This document shows, piece by piece, positions 18,641 to 27,949 of a DNA stretch of 64,000 nt. This stretch comes from an uncultured Lachnospiraceae bacterium (lineage in GTDB: Bacteria; Bacillota; Clostridia; Lachnospirales; Lachnospiraceae). The stretch's first letter is position 1; every line of letters begins with the position of its first letter. The position numbers and the translations under genes were made by a program. The notes under the pieces are model-generated. The model did not search any database. It saw only the letters and a list, made by a program, of their open reading frames with translations, and had not been told where the DNA came from. The stretch is from NCBI GenBank assembly GCA_904395885.1, contig CAJFOF010000018.1, positions 1 through 64,000 on the forward strand, given 5' to 3'.

Positions 18641-18675
18641 ACGATATCAGCGGAATCCGGTGTGATTCTGGTTTT

Positions 18676-18706
18676 TGTCCGTCCCTGCATGGGACGGACA
18701 TTTTTT
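18676..18706 (+). terminator. Terminator of the TPP expression platform
   Basis: A perfect 10-bp stem, TGTCCGTCCC (18676-18685) and GGGACGGACA (18691-18700), with loop TGCAT and six T. It sits between the aptamer and thiC. Confidence 0.92.
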
Positions 18707-18738
18707 GTTTCATAGGAAACTGGTTCCCTATGAAACAA
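18705..18738. repeat. Second hairpin downstream of the TPP terminator
   Basis: TTGTTTCATAGG (18705-18716) and CCTATGAAACAA (18727-18738) form a 12-bp perfect inverted repeat with T-run before and A-run after. It overlaps the last T of the TPP terminator. It might terminate transcription on the reverse strand or compete with the first hairpin; function unknown. Confidence 0.6.
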
Positions 18739-18834
18739 AAACGCTGGCGAGATACGCGCTGACGCGAAATGGAAAAATGCCGTTTTCACGGTTCGGCGGA
18801 GACAACATATAAACACGCAAGCAGGAGGAGAAAA

Positions 18835-20142
18835 ATGGCTTACATGACACAAATGGACGCAGCGAGAAAAGGGATTGTGACAGAGGAATTGAAAAAAGTT
18901 GCGAAAAAGGAAGGAATGGAGGAAAAAGAGCTGATGAAGCTGGTGGCGGAGGGAAAGGCTATTATCCCGGCAAACCGTCTCCACAAATGTTTGGATCCCA
19001 ATGGCATCGGTTCTATGCTGAAGACAAAGATCAACGTGAATCTGGGGACTTCCAGGGACTGTAAAGATCTGGACCTGGAACTTCAGAAGGTGAATGATGC
19101 CGTGGCCATGGGGGCGGAATCCATCATGGATCTCAGCTCTTTTGGGGACACCAGAAAATTCCGGAAAAAGCTTACGGAGGAATGTCCGGCAATCATCGGA
19201 ACCGTGCCGATCTATGATGCAGTCGTCTATTACCACAAGGCGTTGCGGGAGATCACCTCAAGGGAGTGGATCGATATTGTGCGGATGCACGCGGAGGACG
19301 GTGTGGACTTCATGACCATTCATGTGGGAATTAACCGGCAGACAGCCAAACGATTTAAAGAAGCGAAGCGTCTGACCAATATTGTTTCCAGGGGAGGTTC
19401 CATTATTTTTGCCTGGATGGAGATGACCGGGTGCGAAAATCCATTCTACGAATATTACGATGAGATTCTGGATATTTGCCGGGAGTACGATGTGACCATG
19501 AGTCTGGGAGACGCCTGCAGGCCCGGGTGCATTGCGGATGCCTCCGATATTTCCCAGATCGAAGAGCTGGTAACGCTGGGAGAGCTGACCAGAAGAGCCT
19601 GGGAAAAGGATGTCCAGGTGATGGTAGAGGGGCCTGGACACATGCCCTTGAACCAGATTAAGGCAAATATGGAGATTCAGCAGACAATCTGTAAGGGAGC
19701 TCCCTTTTACGTGCTGGGTCCCCTTGTGACAGACATCGCGCCGGGATATGATCACATTACAGCGGCGATCGGAGGCGCCATAGCGGCGGCATCCGGGGCG
19801 GCTTTCCTGTGCTATGTGACGCCGGCGGAGCATTTGAGGCTGCCGGACCGGAATGACGTGAAAGAAGGTATCATTGCATCCCGAATCGCGGCCCACGCTG
19901 CTGATATAGCAAAAGGTGTCAGAGGGGCGGCAGACTGGGATTATGAAATGAGCCTTGCCCGGAAAAAGCTGGACTGGGACAGAATGTTTGAGCTGGCCAT
20001 TGATCCGGAGAAGGCGAGGACTTATCGGGCATCGGCCAAGCCGGAAAAAGAGGACACCTGCTCTATGTGCGGCAATTTCTGTGCCGTTAAAAATATGAAC
20101 CGGATCTTAGACGGAGAGATCGTCAGCATCTTCGATGAATGA
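18835..20142 (+). CDS. thiC: Phosphomethylpyrimidine synthase ThiC
   Basis: ThiC is a radical SAM enzyme that converts aminoimidazole ribotide to HMP phosphate, the pyrimidine of thiamine. The 435-residue protein carries the C-terminal CxxCxxxxC cluster (CSMCGNFC) and the conserved GDACRPGC and [10 protein letters not shown] motifs. GGAGGAG precedes ATG 18835; the longer frame from 18769 starts inside the leader. It heads the TPP-riboswitch operon. Confidence 0.97.
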   Translation: MAYMTQMDAARKGIVTEELKKVAKKEGMEEKELMKLVAEGKAIIPANRLHKCLDPNGIGSMLKTKINVNLGTSRDCKDLDLELQKVNDAVAMGAESIMDLSSFGDTRKFRKKLTEECPAIIGTVPIYDAVVYYHKALREITSREWIDIVRMHAEDGVDFMTIHVGINRQTAKRFKEAKRLTNIVSRGGSIIFAWMEMTGCENPFYEYYDEILDICREYDVTMSLGDACRPGCIADASDISQIEELVTLGELTRRAWEKDVQVMVEGPGHMPLNQIKANMEIQQTICKGAPFYVLGPLVTDIAPGYDHITAAIGGAIAAASGAAFLCYVTPAEHLRLPDRNDVKEGIIASRIAAHAADIAKGVRGAADWDYEMSLARKKLDWDRMFELAIDPEKARTYRASAKPEKEDTCSMCGNFCAVKNMNRILDGEIVSIFDE

Positions 20143-20182
20143 TAAGAAAAACAAAATCTACATAAAGCAGGAGGCAATAGAA

Positions 20183-20695
20183 ATGAAGATCAGTATTAAA
20201 AAGTTGGCAGTCAGCGGAATGCTGGCGGCAGTGGCAGTGGCAATGTCCGGATTTGCGATCCCTATTGGGGCATCCAAATGTTTTCCGATCCAGCATTTGT
20301 GTAATGTAATCGCAGGGATCTTTTTAGGCCCCGTTTACGGAGTGGCAATGGCATTTTGCACTTCTCTGGTGAGAAATCTGATAGGTACCGGAAGCCTTCT
20401 GGCCTTTCCGGGAAGCATGGTAGGAGCTTTTCTTTGCGGCTGGCTGTATCAGAAGACCGGCAAGAAAGCGGCGGCTTATTTCGGAGAGGTATTCGGAACC
20501 GGGATTCTGGGAGGAGTCCTCTGTTATCCGGTTGCAGTCCTTTTGATGGGAAAAGAAGCTGCGGTTTTTGCCTATGTTATGCCTTTCCTTATGAGTACGG
20601 CCTGCGGAACCGTCATCGCGGTTATTCTTGTTGGGGCATTGGAAAAATCCGGTGCATTCCAGTATCTGAACCATATTTTAGCGGCAGAACAGTAG
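20183..20695 (+). CDS. thiW: ThiW, thiamine-precursor ECF transporter S component
   Basis: The 170-residue hydrophobic protein has about five membrane segments and matches ThiW (MKISIKKLAVSGMLAAVAVA; FPIQHLCNVIAGIFLGPVYG). It is the substrate-binding part of an energy-coupling factor importer, thought to take up the thiazole precursor, using a shared EcfAA'T elsewhere. AGGAGG before ATG 20183 supports the start over the frame opening at 20135, which overlaps thiC. Placement beside the thiazole kinase domain agrees with thiazole salvage. Confidence 0.9.
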   Translation: MKISIKKLAVSGMLAAVAVAMSGFAIPIGASKCFPIQHLCNVIAGIFLGPVYGVAMAFCTSLVRNLIGTGSLLAFPGSMVGAFLCGWLYQKTGKKAAAYFGEVFGTGILGGVLCYPVAVLLMGKEAAVFAYVMPFLMSTACGTVIAVILVGALEKSGAFQYLNHILAAEQ

Positions 20696-20707
20696 GGGAG
20701 ACTGGGT

Positions 20708-22276
20708 ATGACAGGAAGAGAAAAAGCGGGGGACCGTCTCTTTCAGAATCGATGGATGGAAGAAATGCGGGCTTTTGTTCCCAGAGTTCACTGTATGACC
20801 AATTATGTGACGGCGCAGAGCGTAGCAAATGTCATTCTGGCAGCAGGAGGTTCTCCCATTATGGCGTCGGGACTGTTTGAGGCGGAGGACGTCACGGGTA
20901 TCTGCAACAGCCTGGTGATCAATATCGGAACCCTGGATGACAGGACGATTCCGGCTATGATAAAGGCCGGGAGAGAGGCGGCCCGCCTGGGACATCCGGT
21001 AATTTTTGATCCGGTGGGCGTTGGAGCCTCCCGGTTCCGGAAGGGAGCAGCCGTTCGGATTTTACGGGAAGTTCCTGTGGCGCTGATCAGGGGGAACGGG
21101 TCAGAAATCCGGGTTCTTTTGGAAACCCTGACGGAACTGGGAGAGAGGGAGACGACAGCCGGAGCATGTGGGATAGATGCACAGAAGGAAGATATGGCCG
21201 GATGGAGCAATGCAGAGGAAAAAGCCGCTACGGCGGGACGTCTGGCCAGGCTTTGCGGCTGTATAGTGGCTCAGACCGGAGAGACGGATATTGTGACGGA
21301 CGGAGAGAACACGTTCTATATCGGAAACGGCCATCCCTGGATGGCGAAGATTACAGGGAGCGGGTGTATGCTGGACGGATTTTTGGGAGCTGTATTGGGA
21401 ACCGGAACAGCAGAGGCAGAATGCGGTGAAAAACACCTTCTGGAAGCTGCTGTATGGGCAGTCTGCGCTTTCGGCGTCTGCGGAGAGCAGGCCTATGATC
21501 GATGCCTTGCAGACGGGGGTGGCCCTGGAAGTTTTTTGATACACCTTATTGACGCTGTGGGACTTTTAACAGACCAGAAAATAAAAGAGAAGGCCAGAGT
21601 TTTTTCCAGCGGCGAGGATGAGAGGAGAGACAGGATTTCCAGGGCACTTTGTCTGTATGCTGTGACGGATCGGCGTTATTCGGACAGTCTGAAAGATTTT
21701 GTGGACAGCATCGAAGAGGCGATAAAAGGCGGGGCTACGATGGTCCAGCTCAGGGAAAAAGAGCTGCCAGGAGAAGAGTTTCTGAGAGAAGCCAGAGCTG
21801 TCCGGGCGTTGACTGACCGCTACGGGATTCCGCTGATCATTGACGATGATCTAGAAACGGCCCTGCAGTGCGGAGCAGATGGCCTCCATGTGGGACAGGA
21901 AGATATTCCGGCAGCCCAGGCAAGAAAAGTTCTGGGACCTCAGAAAATTCTCGGTGTAACGGCAAAGACAGAAGAACAGGCAAAAGCTGCACTGGAGGCG
22001 GGAGCCGACTATCTGGGAAGCGGCGCAGTATTTGGCTCCACAACAAAAGTCGATGCGAAGGCTATGGACTATGAAACTTTGAAAAAGATCTGCGGTTCAG
22101 CCGACATTCCGGTAGTGGCCATAGGAGGGATCACGGCGAAGAATGTGGAACTTCTGGCCGGAAGCGGAACCGCAGGAGCAGCAGTTGTATCCGGGATTTT
22201 TGGAGAGAAGGATGTCCGGCAGGCCGCTGCGGAGCTGAAAGGTAAGATTCTTAAAATGCGAGGGGATTCAGAATGA
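20708..22276 (+). CDS. thiM-thiE: Fused hydroxyethylthiazole kinase and thiamine-phosphate synthase
   Basis: The 522-residue protein joins ThiM (about 1-290: HCMTNYVTAQSVANVILA, VIFDPVGVGASRFR, KITGSGCMLDG) to ThiE (about 315-520: LYAVTDRRYSDSLKDFV, ATMVQLREKELPGEEF, LHVGQEDIPAAQAR, VVAIGGIT). ThiM phosphorylates the thiazole alcohol and ThiE couples it with HMP-PP, so the fusion could pass the intermediate between sites. Both halves keep their motifs and normal lengths, so this looks functional, unlike the LysR-ATPase join. ATGA overlaps thiD. Confidence 0.94.
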   Translation: MTGREKAGDRLFQNRWMEEMRAFVPRVHCMTNYVTAQSVANVILAAGGSPIMASGLFEAEDVTGICNSLVINIGTLDDRTIPAMIKAGREAARLGHPVIFDPVGVGASRFRKGAAVRILREVPVALIRGNGSEIRVLLETLTELGERETTAGACGIDAQKEDMAGWSNAEEKAATAGRLARLCGCIVAQTGETDIVTDGENTFYIGNGHPWMAKITGSGCMLDGFLGAVLGTGTAEAECGEKHLLEAAVWAVCAFGVCGEQAYDRCLADGGGPGSFLIHLIDAVGLLTDQKIKEKARVFSSGEDERRDRISRALCLYAVTDRRYSDSLKDFVDSIEEAIKGGATMVQLREKELPGEEFLREARAVRALTDRYGIPLIIDDDLETALQCGADGLHVGQEDIPAAQARKVLGPQKILGVTAKTEEQAKAALEAGADYLGSGAVFGSTTKVDAKAMDYETLKKICGSADIPVVAIGGITAKNVELLAGSGTAGAAVVSGIFGEKDVRQAAAELKGKILKMRGDSE

Positions 22277-23058
22277 AAAGACCTGCGGTTCTGACAATAG
22301 CCGGTTCCGACTGCAGCGGCGGCGCCGGCATTCAGGCAGACTTAAAAACAATGACGGCTTTTGGAGTCTATGGGATGAGTGTCATTACGGCGGTCACAGC
22401 CCAAAATACCACCGGGGTATATGGAATTCAGAAGATTTCCGGGGAGATGGTGGCCAGCCAGCTTGACGCTGTTTTTGCCGATATTGTTCCCGCAGCAGTC
22501 AAGATCGGTATGCTGGCCGATGGGAAGACGGCCGGTATTGTTGCGGAGAAACTTTTACAATACGGAGCGGAAAACATTGTCGTTGACCCTGTGATGCTAT
22601 CTACCAGCGGCAGCCGGCTTCTGGACAGGGAGGGAGTGGAAATTCTGGTCAGCAGAATCTTTCCCATGGCCCGCCTGATCACCCCCAATGTGCCGGAAGC
22701 GGAGAGCCTGTCAGGAATGGAAATCAGAACCGGAGAAGACATGGAAAAGGCGGCTGCAGCGCTGTCCTGCGGCTGCGGCGTTCTGGTAAAGGGAGGCCAC
22801 TTGTCCGGGGCAGCCGATGATCTGCTGTATGACAAAGGCGGAGCTACCTGGTTCTCTTCTCCCAGGATCGACAACCCCAACACCCATGGGACAGGCTGCA
22901 CTCTTTCATCAGCAATTGCCAGCGGCCTGGCAAAAGGGTGGGATCTGGAAAAAAGCGTCCGGAAGGGAAAAACGTACATCAATGCGGCTCTGAAGGCCGG
23001 GCTGGATCTGGGAAAGGGGAACGGACCTCTGGACCATCTTGCCAAACGCTTTTATTGA
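22273..23058 (+). CDS. thiD: HMP/HMP-phosphate kinase ThiD
   Basis: ThiD phosphorylates hydroxymethylpyrimidine and its phosphate to HMP-PP. The 261-residue ribokinase-fold protein has IAGSDCSGGAGIQADLKT at the N-terminus and the ATP/anion-hole motif HGTGCTLSSAIASGLA near the C-terminus. Its ATG overlaps the thiM-thiE stop by four bases. With thiC and thiE it completes the pyrimidine and coupling branch; thiazole synthesis genes (thiG/H/S/F) are absent, in line with ThiW/ThiM salvage. Confidence 0.96.
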   Translation: MKRPAVLTIAGSDCSGGAGIQADLKTMTAFGVYGMSVITAVTAQNTTGVYGIQKISGEMVASQLDAVFADIVPAAVKIGMLADGKTAGIVAEKLLQYGAENIVVDPVMLSTSGSRLLDREGVEILVSRIFPMARLITPNVPEAESLSGMEIRTGEDMEKAAAALSCGCGVLVKGGHLSGAADDLLYDKGGATWFSSPRIDNPNTHGTGCTLSSAIASGLAKGWDLEKSVRKGKTYINAALKAGLDLGKGNGPLDHLAKRFY

Positions 23059-23088
23059 TGGTAAGATGATTCAGAGAATCTTCTGGAG

Positions 23089-23445
23089 CTACTCTCCGAT
23101 GATAGTAACAATCATTCGATTTGGGAGGCAGACGATGGAAGAACCGGCGTTTTTTTGCTTTCCCTGCTGGATGCAGACTTTATCCGGACAGGAGGCTTCC
23201 TGGCACCAGACTTCTCCGTCACGGACGATCAGACGGTTGAATCCCCCGTCTGCCCCATTGACGGTAAATTCCTGGTCTTCAGCCAGATCAAACACTTTTA
23301 CAACGGTTCCATCCACTGACACCTCCGCCCGGATTGCAGGGCCTGAAAAAAAGAGAGACTGAACGGTAAGCCAGATGAAGGCAAACAGGATCAGGCCGCC
23401 GGCCAGACAGAATTCTTTTAAGTGTTGCATAACAAAACGTTTCAT
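23089..23445 (-). CDS. NusG domain II protein, membrane anchored
   Basis: The 118-residue protein has one N-terminal membrane helix (about 11-33) followed by a NusG_II-type domain with EVSVDGTVVKVFDLAEDQEF and two conserved Cys regions (WCQEASCPDKVCIQQG; IVCLPNRMIV). GGAG upstream of ATG 23445 supports that start over 23457. Such proteins are common near Gx transporters in Firmicutes, as here, but the role is unknown. It converges on thiD. Confidence 0.82.
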   Translation of the reverse strand: MKRFVMQHLKEFCLAGGLILFAFIWLTVQSLFFSGPAIRAEVSVDGTVVKVFDLAEDQEFTVNGADGGFNRLIVRDGEVWCQEASCPDKVCIQQGKQKNAGSSIVCLPNRMIVTIIGE

Positions 23446-23590
23446 TGCAGTCTCCATTCTGATAGTTTGCTAAGATTCGCCCATCGGGACATAAGGATTT
23501 TGGCCTCTGTACACTGAGGGCGCTACATGCACCATACCATAGAGCAGGATGAGATGCAAGGAAAATTGCTAAAAGAAAGAGGAACGGCTG

Positions 23591-24127
23591 ATGGGAGAGA
23601 ACAAAAGAACAAGAGGGACGCAGGAACGGGCTTCCAGAAACGCCGCTTATTACGGTCTTCTGGTGGCCCTGGCTTTTATTTTCAGTTATATAGAATCTCT
23701 GTTTCCCATTTATCTGGGAGCGCCGGGAGTTAAATTGGGGTTGGCCAATCTGGTGAGTGTTGTAGGGCTGTACACAATCGGACTGGCGGGAACGGCTGCG
23801 GTCAGCCTGACCCGCATTATTTTGGCAGGATTGACCTTTGGAAACGGGTTTTCTATAGTGTATAGCCTGGCGGGAGGCGCGCTGAGCCTTGCAGTTATGG
23901 CATTCTGCAAAAAGAAAGGATGGTTTTCCGCCATAGGTGTCAGCATTCTGGGCGGAGCGGCCCACAACATCGGACAGTTGGCGGTGGCGGCATTGGTTGT
24001 AGAGAGCGCCAGTGTTTTTGCTTATTTTCCGGTACTCCTGATCGCCGGAACTGCGGCCGGGGCCTGCATTGGTGTTCTGGGTGGGATTCTGACCGAGAGG
24101 GTGGGAAAGTACTTGAAAAAAATATAG
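23591..24127 (+). CDS. Gx transporter family membrane protein
   Basis: The 178-residue, five- to six-helix protein matches the family once named heptaprenyl diphosphate synthase component I and now called Gx transporter, related to ECF S components (YYGLLVALAFIFSYIESLFP; APGVKLGLANLV; GGAAHNIGQL). An AGAGGA site precedes ATG 23591. It is divergent from the NusG_II gene. The substrate is unknown. Confidence 0.83.
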   Translation: MGENKRTRGTQERASRNAAYYGLLVALAFIFSYIESLFPIYLGAPGVKLGLANLVSVVGLYTIGLAGTAAVSLTRIILAGLTFGNGFSIVYSLAGGALSLAVMAFCKKKGWFSAIGVSILGGAAHNIGQLAVAALVVESASVFAYFPVLLIAGTAAGACIGVLGGILTERVGKYLKKI

Positions 24128-24147
24128 GAAGATACTCACGAATTGCA

Positions 24148-24176
24148 TTGTAGAACCAGGAAAAAACAGGTATAAT
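24148..24176 (+). promoter_or_regulatory. Promoter of galT
   Basis: TTGTAG (24148-24153), a 17-base spacer and a perfect TATAAT (24171-24176). Confidence 0.72.
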
Positions 24177-24229
24177 GAGAAAAGAATCTTGAGGGCAGAA
24201 AAGCCCCTTGAAAATCAGGAGGAAAAGGT

Positions 24230-25735
24230 ATGGTGTATTTGGCGATTAAAGGATTAGTGGAATACGGGCTGGAGACCGGGCTGATAAAAGAGAGGGACCG
24301 CGTTTACGCAACGAACCAGATTCTTGATGTGATGAAAATGGACGAGTACGAGGAGCCGGAGGAGATTCCGGACTATGACAGTCTGGAAGACATTCTGAAA
24401 GAGCTGCTGGATGCGGCCCACGAGTCAGGGGTGCTGGAAGACGACAGTATTGTATATCGGGATCTCTTCGATACCCGCCTGATGAATTGCCTGATGCCGC
24501 GTCCCAGTGAGGTGGCAGATACGTTTTGGAAACATTATGAAAATTCGCCGAAAGAAGCTACGGATTATTACTATAAATTGAGCCAGGATTCTGATTACAT
24601 ACGGCGGTACCGGGTCTGCAAAGATATGAAGTGGAAGACCATTACTCCTTACGGGGATCTGGACATTACCGTCAACCTTTCCAAGCCGGAGAAGGATCCG
24701 AAAGCGATCGCCGCAGCGAAACTGGCAAAACAGAGTGGATATCCCAAGTGCCTGCTGTGTATGGAGAATGAGGGGTATGCTGGACGGACGAACCATCCGG
24801 CCAGAAATAATCACAGAATTATCCCCCTTACAATCAATGACTCCCAGTGGGGATTTCAGTATTCTCCTTATGTCTATTACAACGAGCATTGTATTGTCTT
24901 TAACGGAAAGCATGTTCCCATGAAGATTGAGAGGGCTACTTTTGTCAAACTGTTTGATTTTGTCAAGCTGTTCCCCCACTACTTCCTGGGTTCCAACGCA
25001 GATTTACCCATTGTGGGCGGCTCTATTTTAAGCCACGACCATTTCCAGGGCGGCCATTATACATTTGCCATGGCAAAGGCACCTATTGAAAAGTACTTTA
25101 CCATGAAAGGATACGAAGATGTAGAGGCGGGAATCGTTTACTGGCCCATGTCAGTCCTGCGTCTTCGCGGAACAGACCCGGAAAGGCTTATTGATTTGGG
25201 AGATAAAGTTCTGGGAGCCTGGAGGGCCTATACGGATGAGGCTGCCTTTGTCTACGCGGAGACTGACGGAGAGCCTCACAACACGATTACGCCGATTGCC
25301 AGAAAGAAAGGCGATACCTACGAGCTGGATCTGGTGCTCCGAAATAATATTACGACGGAAGAATTCCCGCTGGGAGTTTACCATCCTCACCAGGAACTTC
25401 ATCACATTAAAAAAGAAAATATTGGTCTGATTGAAGTTATGGGACTGGCTGTCCTCCCCTCCAGACTGAAGAAAGAGCTGGCGGATCTGGCAGATTACAT
25501 TGTAGAAGGCAAGGACATCCGCAGCAATGAGACCCTGGAAAAGCATGCTGATTGGGTAGAAGAATTCCTTCCCAAATACAGCTCAGTCACCCGGGAAAAT
25601 ATCCAGCAGATCCTGCAGGATGAGGTTGGCCTGGTGTTCTCCAAGGTTCTGGAGGATGCGGGCGTGTACAAATGTACAGAAAAAGGACGTCAGGATTTTA
25701 CAAGATTTCTTAACAGTGTGGGATTTGAAGGGTAA
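24230..25735 (+). CDS. galT: UDP-glucose-hexose-1-phosphate uridylyltransferase, class 2
   Basis: GalT transfers UMP from UDP-glucose to galactose-1-phosphate in the Leloir pathway. This is the longer Gram-positive class 2 form (501 residues), with the active-site HxH (His269, His271 in SHDHFQGG). GAGGAAAAGG precedes the ATG. No galK or galE is adjacent, so it is a stand-alone unit; yitT follows 49 bases later and may be read through. Confidence 0.95.
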   Translation: MVYLAIKGLVEYGLETGLIKERDRVYATNQILDVMKMDEYEEPEEIPDYDSLEDILKELLDAAHESGVLEDDSIVYRDLFDTRLMNCLMPRPSEVADTFWKHYENSPKEATDYYYKLSQDSDYIRRYRVCKDMKWKTITPYGDLDITVNLSKPEKDPKAIAAAKLAKQSGYPKCLLCMENEGYAGRTNHPARNNHRIIPLTINDSQWGFQYSPYVYYNEHCIVFNGKHVPMKIERATFVKLFDFVKLFPHYFLGSNADLPIVGGSILSHDHFQGGHYTFAMAKAPIEKYFTMKGYEDVEAGIVYWPMSVLRLRGTDPERLIDLGDKVLGAWRAYTDEAAFVYAETDGEPHNTITPIARKKGDTYELDLVLRNNITTEEFPLGVYHPHQELHHIKKENIGLIEVMGLAVLPSRLKKELADLADYIVEGKDIRSNETLEKHADWVEEFLPKYSSVTRENIQQILQDEVGLVFSKVLEDAGVYKCTEKGRQDFTRFLNSVGFEG

Positions 25736-25784
25736 ACGGCAGTTCAGACAACAAGAAAGATGACATTAAAATAAGGTACAGCAG

Positions 25785-26636
25785 ATGGATAAGGCAAAAA
25801 AATTTGTTTTCAAATATGCTATGATTACAGTGAGCACGCTGATCATGGTGGTAGGCACTTATTTTTTTAAATTTCCTAATAACTTTGCTTTCGGCGGGGT
25901 CACAGGATTTGCCACGATCGTTAATGCTCTGACTCCGCTTTCGGCCGGAGATTTCACCTTTGTGGCCAATATGGTTCTTTTGATAATCGGATTTTTGTTT
26001 CTGGGAAAGAACGCCGGGATTATGACCGTTTATTCCAGCGTTCTTATGTCCGTGGCCCTCTCCGGTATGGAAAGAATCTGGCCGATGGCGGGGCCTTTGA
26101 CAGAAGAACCTCTTCTGGAGCTGGTCTTTGCGGTGTTCCTTTCCGGCGTGGGTTCCTCCCTCTTGTTTAATATCGGGGCCTCCAGCGGAGGGACAGATAT
26201 TATTGCCATGATTTTAAAGAAGTACACCAGTCTGGATATTGGCTCAGTTCTTTTTTTGGTAGATGCGGCGGCGATCGTAATGGCATTTTTCCTGTTCGGA
26301 CCGACTACAGGATTGTTTTCCGCCCTTGGCCTTCTCTGCAAGTCTCTGGTAATCGACACTGTTATTGAAAGCATCAACCAGTGTAAATGCTTCAATATCA
26401 TCTGCGATGAGCCGGAGCCGATCTGCCAGTTCATTATCCATGAACTTGGGCGGGACGCCACGGTCTATGAGGCGGTGGGGGCTTTCACCAAAAAGCAGAA
26501 AACGGTTATCATGACGACAATGAAGAGAGGGCAGGCTCTTCGCCTACGCAATTTTATAAAGAAGCAAGAGCCGTCGGCGTTTATTTTGATCTCCAACTCA
26601 AGTGAAATCATAGGAAAAGGATTTTTGACGAATTGA
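25785..26636 (+). CDS. YitT family membrane protein (DUF161/DUF2179)
   Basis: The 283-residue protein has five to six membrane helices (N-terminal 200 residues; FGGVTGFATIVNALTPLSAG, NIGASSGGTDIIAMILKKYT) and a C-terminal soluble DUF2179 domain (about 210-280; FTKKQKTVIMTTMKRGQALR). The family is widespread in Firmicutes; the transported compound is not established. No strong RBS is seen (TAAGGTACAGCAG before ATG). Confidence 0.85.
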   Translation: MDKAKKFVFKYAMITVSTLIMVVGTYFFKFPNNFAFGGVTGFATIVNALTPLSAGDFTFVANMVLLIIGFLFLGKNAGIMTVYSSVLMSVALSGMERIWPMAGPLTEEPLLELVFAVFLSGVGSSLLFNIGASSGGTDIIAMILKKYTSLDIGSVLFLVDAAAIVMAFFLFGPTTGLFSALGLLCKSLVIDTVIESINQCKCFNIICDEPEPICQFIIHELGRDATVYEAVGAFTKKQKTVIMTTMKRGQALRLRNFIKKQEPSAFILISNSSEIIGKGFLTN

Positions 26637-26663
26637 TTTAGAGAAAAGATATCTGGATGAAAA

Positions 26664-26718
26664 GGGGCTGTAAGAAACTGCGGTAGAATACCCTCAGTTT
26701 TTTTGCAGCCCCGGATTT
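26664..26718. terminator. Terminator between convergent yitT and EIIC genes
   Basis: GGGGCTGTAAGAAACTG pairs with CAGTTTTTTTGCAGCCCC, followed by GGATTTTTATTT. The U-rich strand fits yitT; the palindrome may also serve the reverse strand. Confidence 0.7.
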
Positions 26719-26752
26719 TTATTTTAGCAGGTCTGTCCGGACCATTTTTGAA

Positions 26753-27775
26753 TCAAAGATCCAACTTTAAATCGCCGGGGCGGATCCAGCCGATTTTTCG
26801 GCAGATCTTTCCAAAAGCCCAGGTCAGCACCGCCGGGAGAAGAAAGCAGACCAGCAGGATTCCCAGCCACATATTGGCACCTCCGCCCATGGAGGTATAA
26901 ATTCCGATAGGTCCCACCAAACCGCAGGTTCCCATGCCGGAGGCCGTATGGATATTGGTGAGCTGAAATATGACAGTGGCGATGGGGCCTGTGATCATGG
27001 AAGCCAGAGTGGGAGGAATCCAGATTTTGGGATTTTTAACAATATTTCCCATCTGCAGCATGGAGGTGCCCAACCCCTGGGCGAAAAGACCTCCCACCCC
27101 GTTTTCGGGAAAGCTTATAACAGCGAAACCGATCATCTGAGCACAACAGCCGGCGGTGGCGGCTCCGCCCGCCAATCCATCCAGTGTCAGAGCGATGCAG
27201 ATGGCTGCGCTGGAGATGGGGAGAGTCAGGGCAATGCCAATCAGGGCAGAGACCAGGATACCCATTAGGAATGGCTGCATCTCAGTGGCTGTTTTTACCA
27301 TGGCTCCGAAGGCATTCATAAAACCGGCGACACCCGGACCTACGAATTGAGCGACGAGAACCCCTGAGATGATGGTGACACCCGGTGTCACCAGGATATC
27401 CACGCGGGTTTCCTTGGAGACGATTTTTCCGAGCTCTGTGGCGACGATGGTGGCGATGAAGGCACCTACCGGGCCGCCTAAGGCATTGCCGGCGATCCCC
27501 ACTGTTGCCGACGACAGAAGCACCAACTGCGGCGCCTTTAGCGCATAGGCGATGGATACGCCCAGGGCGGCGCCGGTAGCGCTCTTGGCATAGTCTGAAA
27601 TTACAATAAATGCTTCAATTTGGGTTTTTTCGCCGATGGTGGCAAAGATTGTTCCTATCAAGAGAGATGCGAAGAGGCCAAAGGCCATGGCACCTAATGC
27701 ATCAATGAGATAGGTCTGGACGGTAATGTTGACATTCTTTCGTTTTAAGAATGCCTGGATTCCTGTCTGTTCCAT
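26753..27775 (-). CDS. PTS EIIC-like membrane protein (PTS_EIIC_2 type)
   Basis: A 340-residue protein with about ten membrane segments and Gly/Ala-rich helices (GATGAALGVSIAYALKAPQL-like text, PVGAFIATIVATELGKIVSK, GPIGIYTSMGGGANMWLGIL). It matches the stand-alone PTS_EIIC_2 family, for which no EIIA/EIIB partner is encoded here. AAGGAGA lies 9 bases before the ATG at 27775, so the upstream ATGs (27805, 27790) are not used. Substrate and phosphotransfer role are unknown. Confidence 0.8.
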   Translation of the reverse strand: MEQTGIQAFLKRKNVNITVQTYLIDALGAMAFGLFASLLIGTIFATIGEKTQIEAFIVISDYAKSATGAALGVSIAYALKAPQLVLLSSATVGIAGNALGGPVGAFIATIVATELGKIVSKETRVDILVTPGVTIISGVLVAQFVGPGVAGFMNAFGAMVKTATEMQPFLMGILVSALIGIALTLPISSAAICIALTLDGLAGGAATAGCCAQMIGFAVISFPENGVGGLFAQGLGTSMLQMGNIVKNPKIWIPPTLASMITGPIATVIFQLTNIHTASGMGTCGLVGPIGIYTSMGGGANMWLGILLVCFLLPAVLTWAFGKICRKIGWIRPGDLKLDL

Positions 27776-27949
27776 GAGAATCTCCTTCATGTATTTATCG
27801 TGCACACATTTGGCCTTTTGCCAAAGCAGTTGTGGGTTATTCTACCATAAATACCTGCGAAAGGCAAGGGAAAGATGGACAAGGTAAGGTCAGATATGAT
27901 ACACTATACCCGGATAGAAATGTTGGTTTCAGCAGGGAGGAACAGACAT

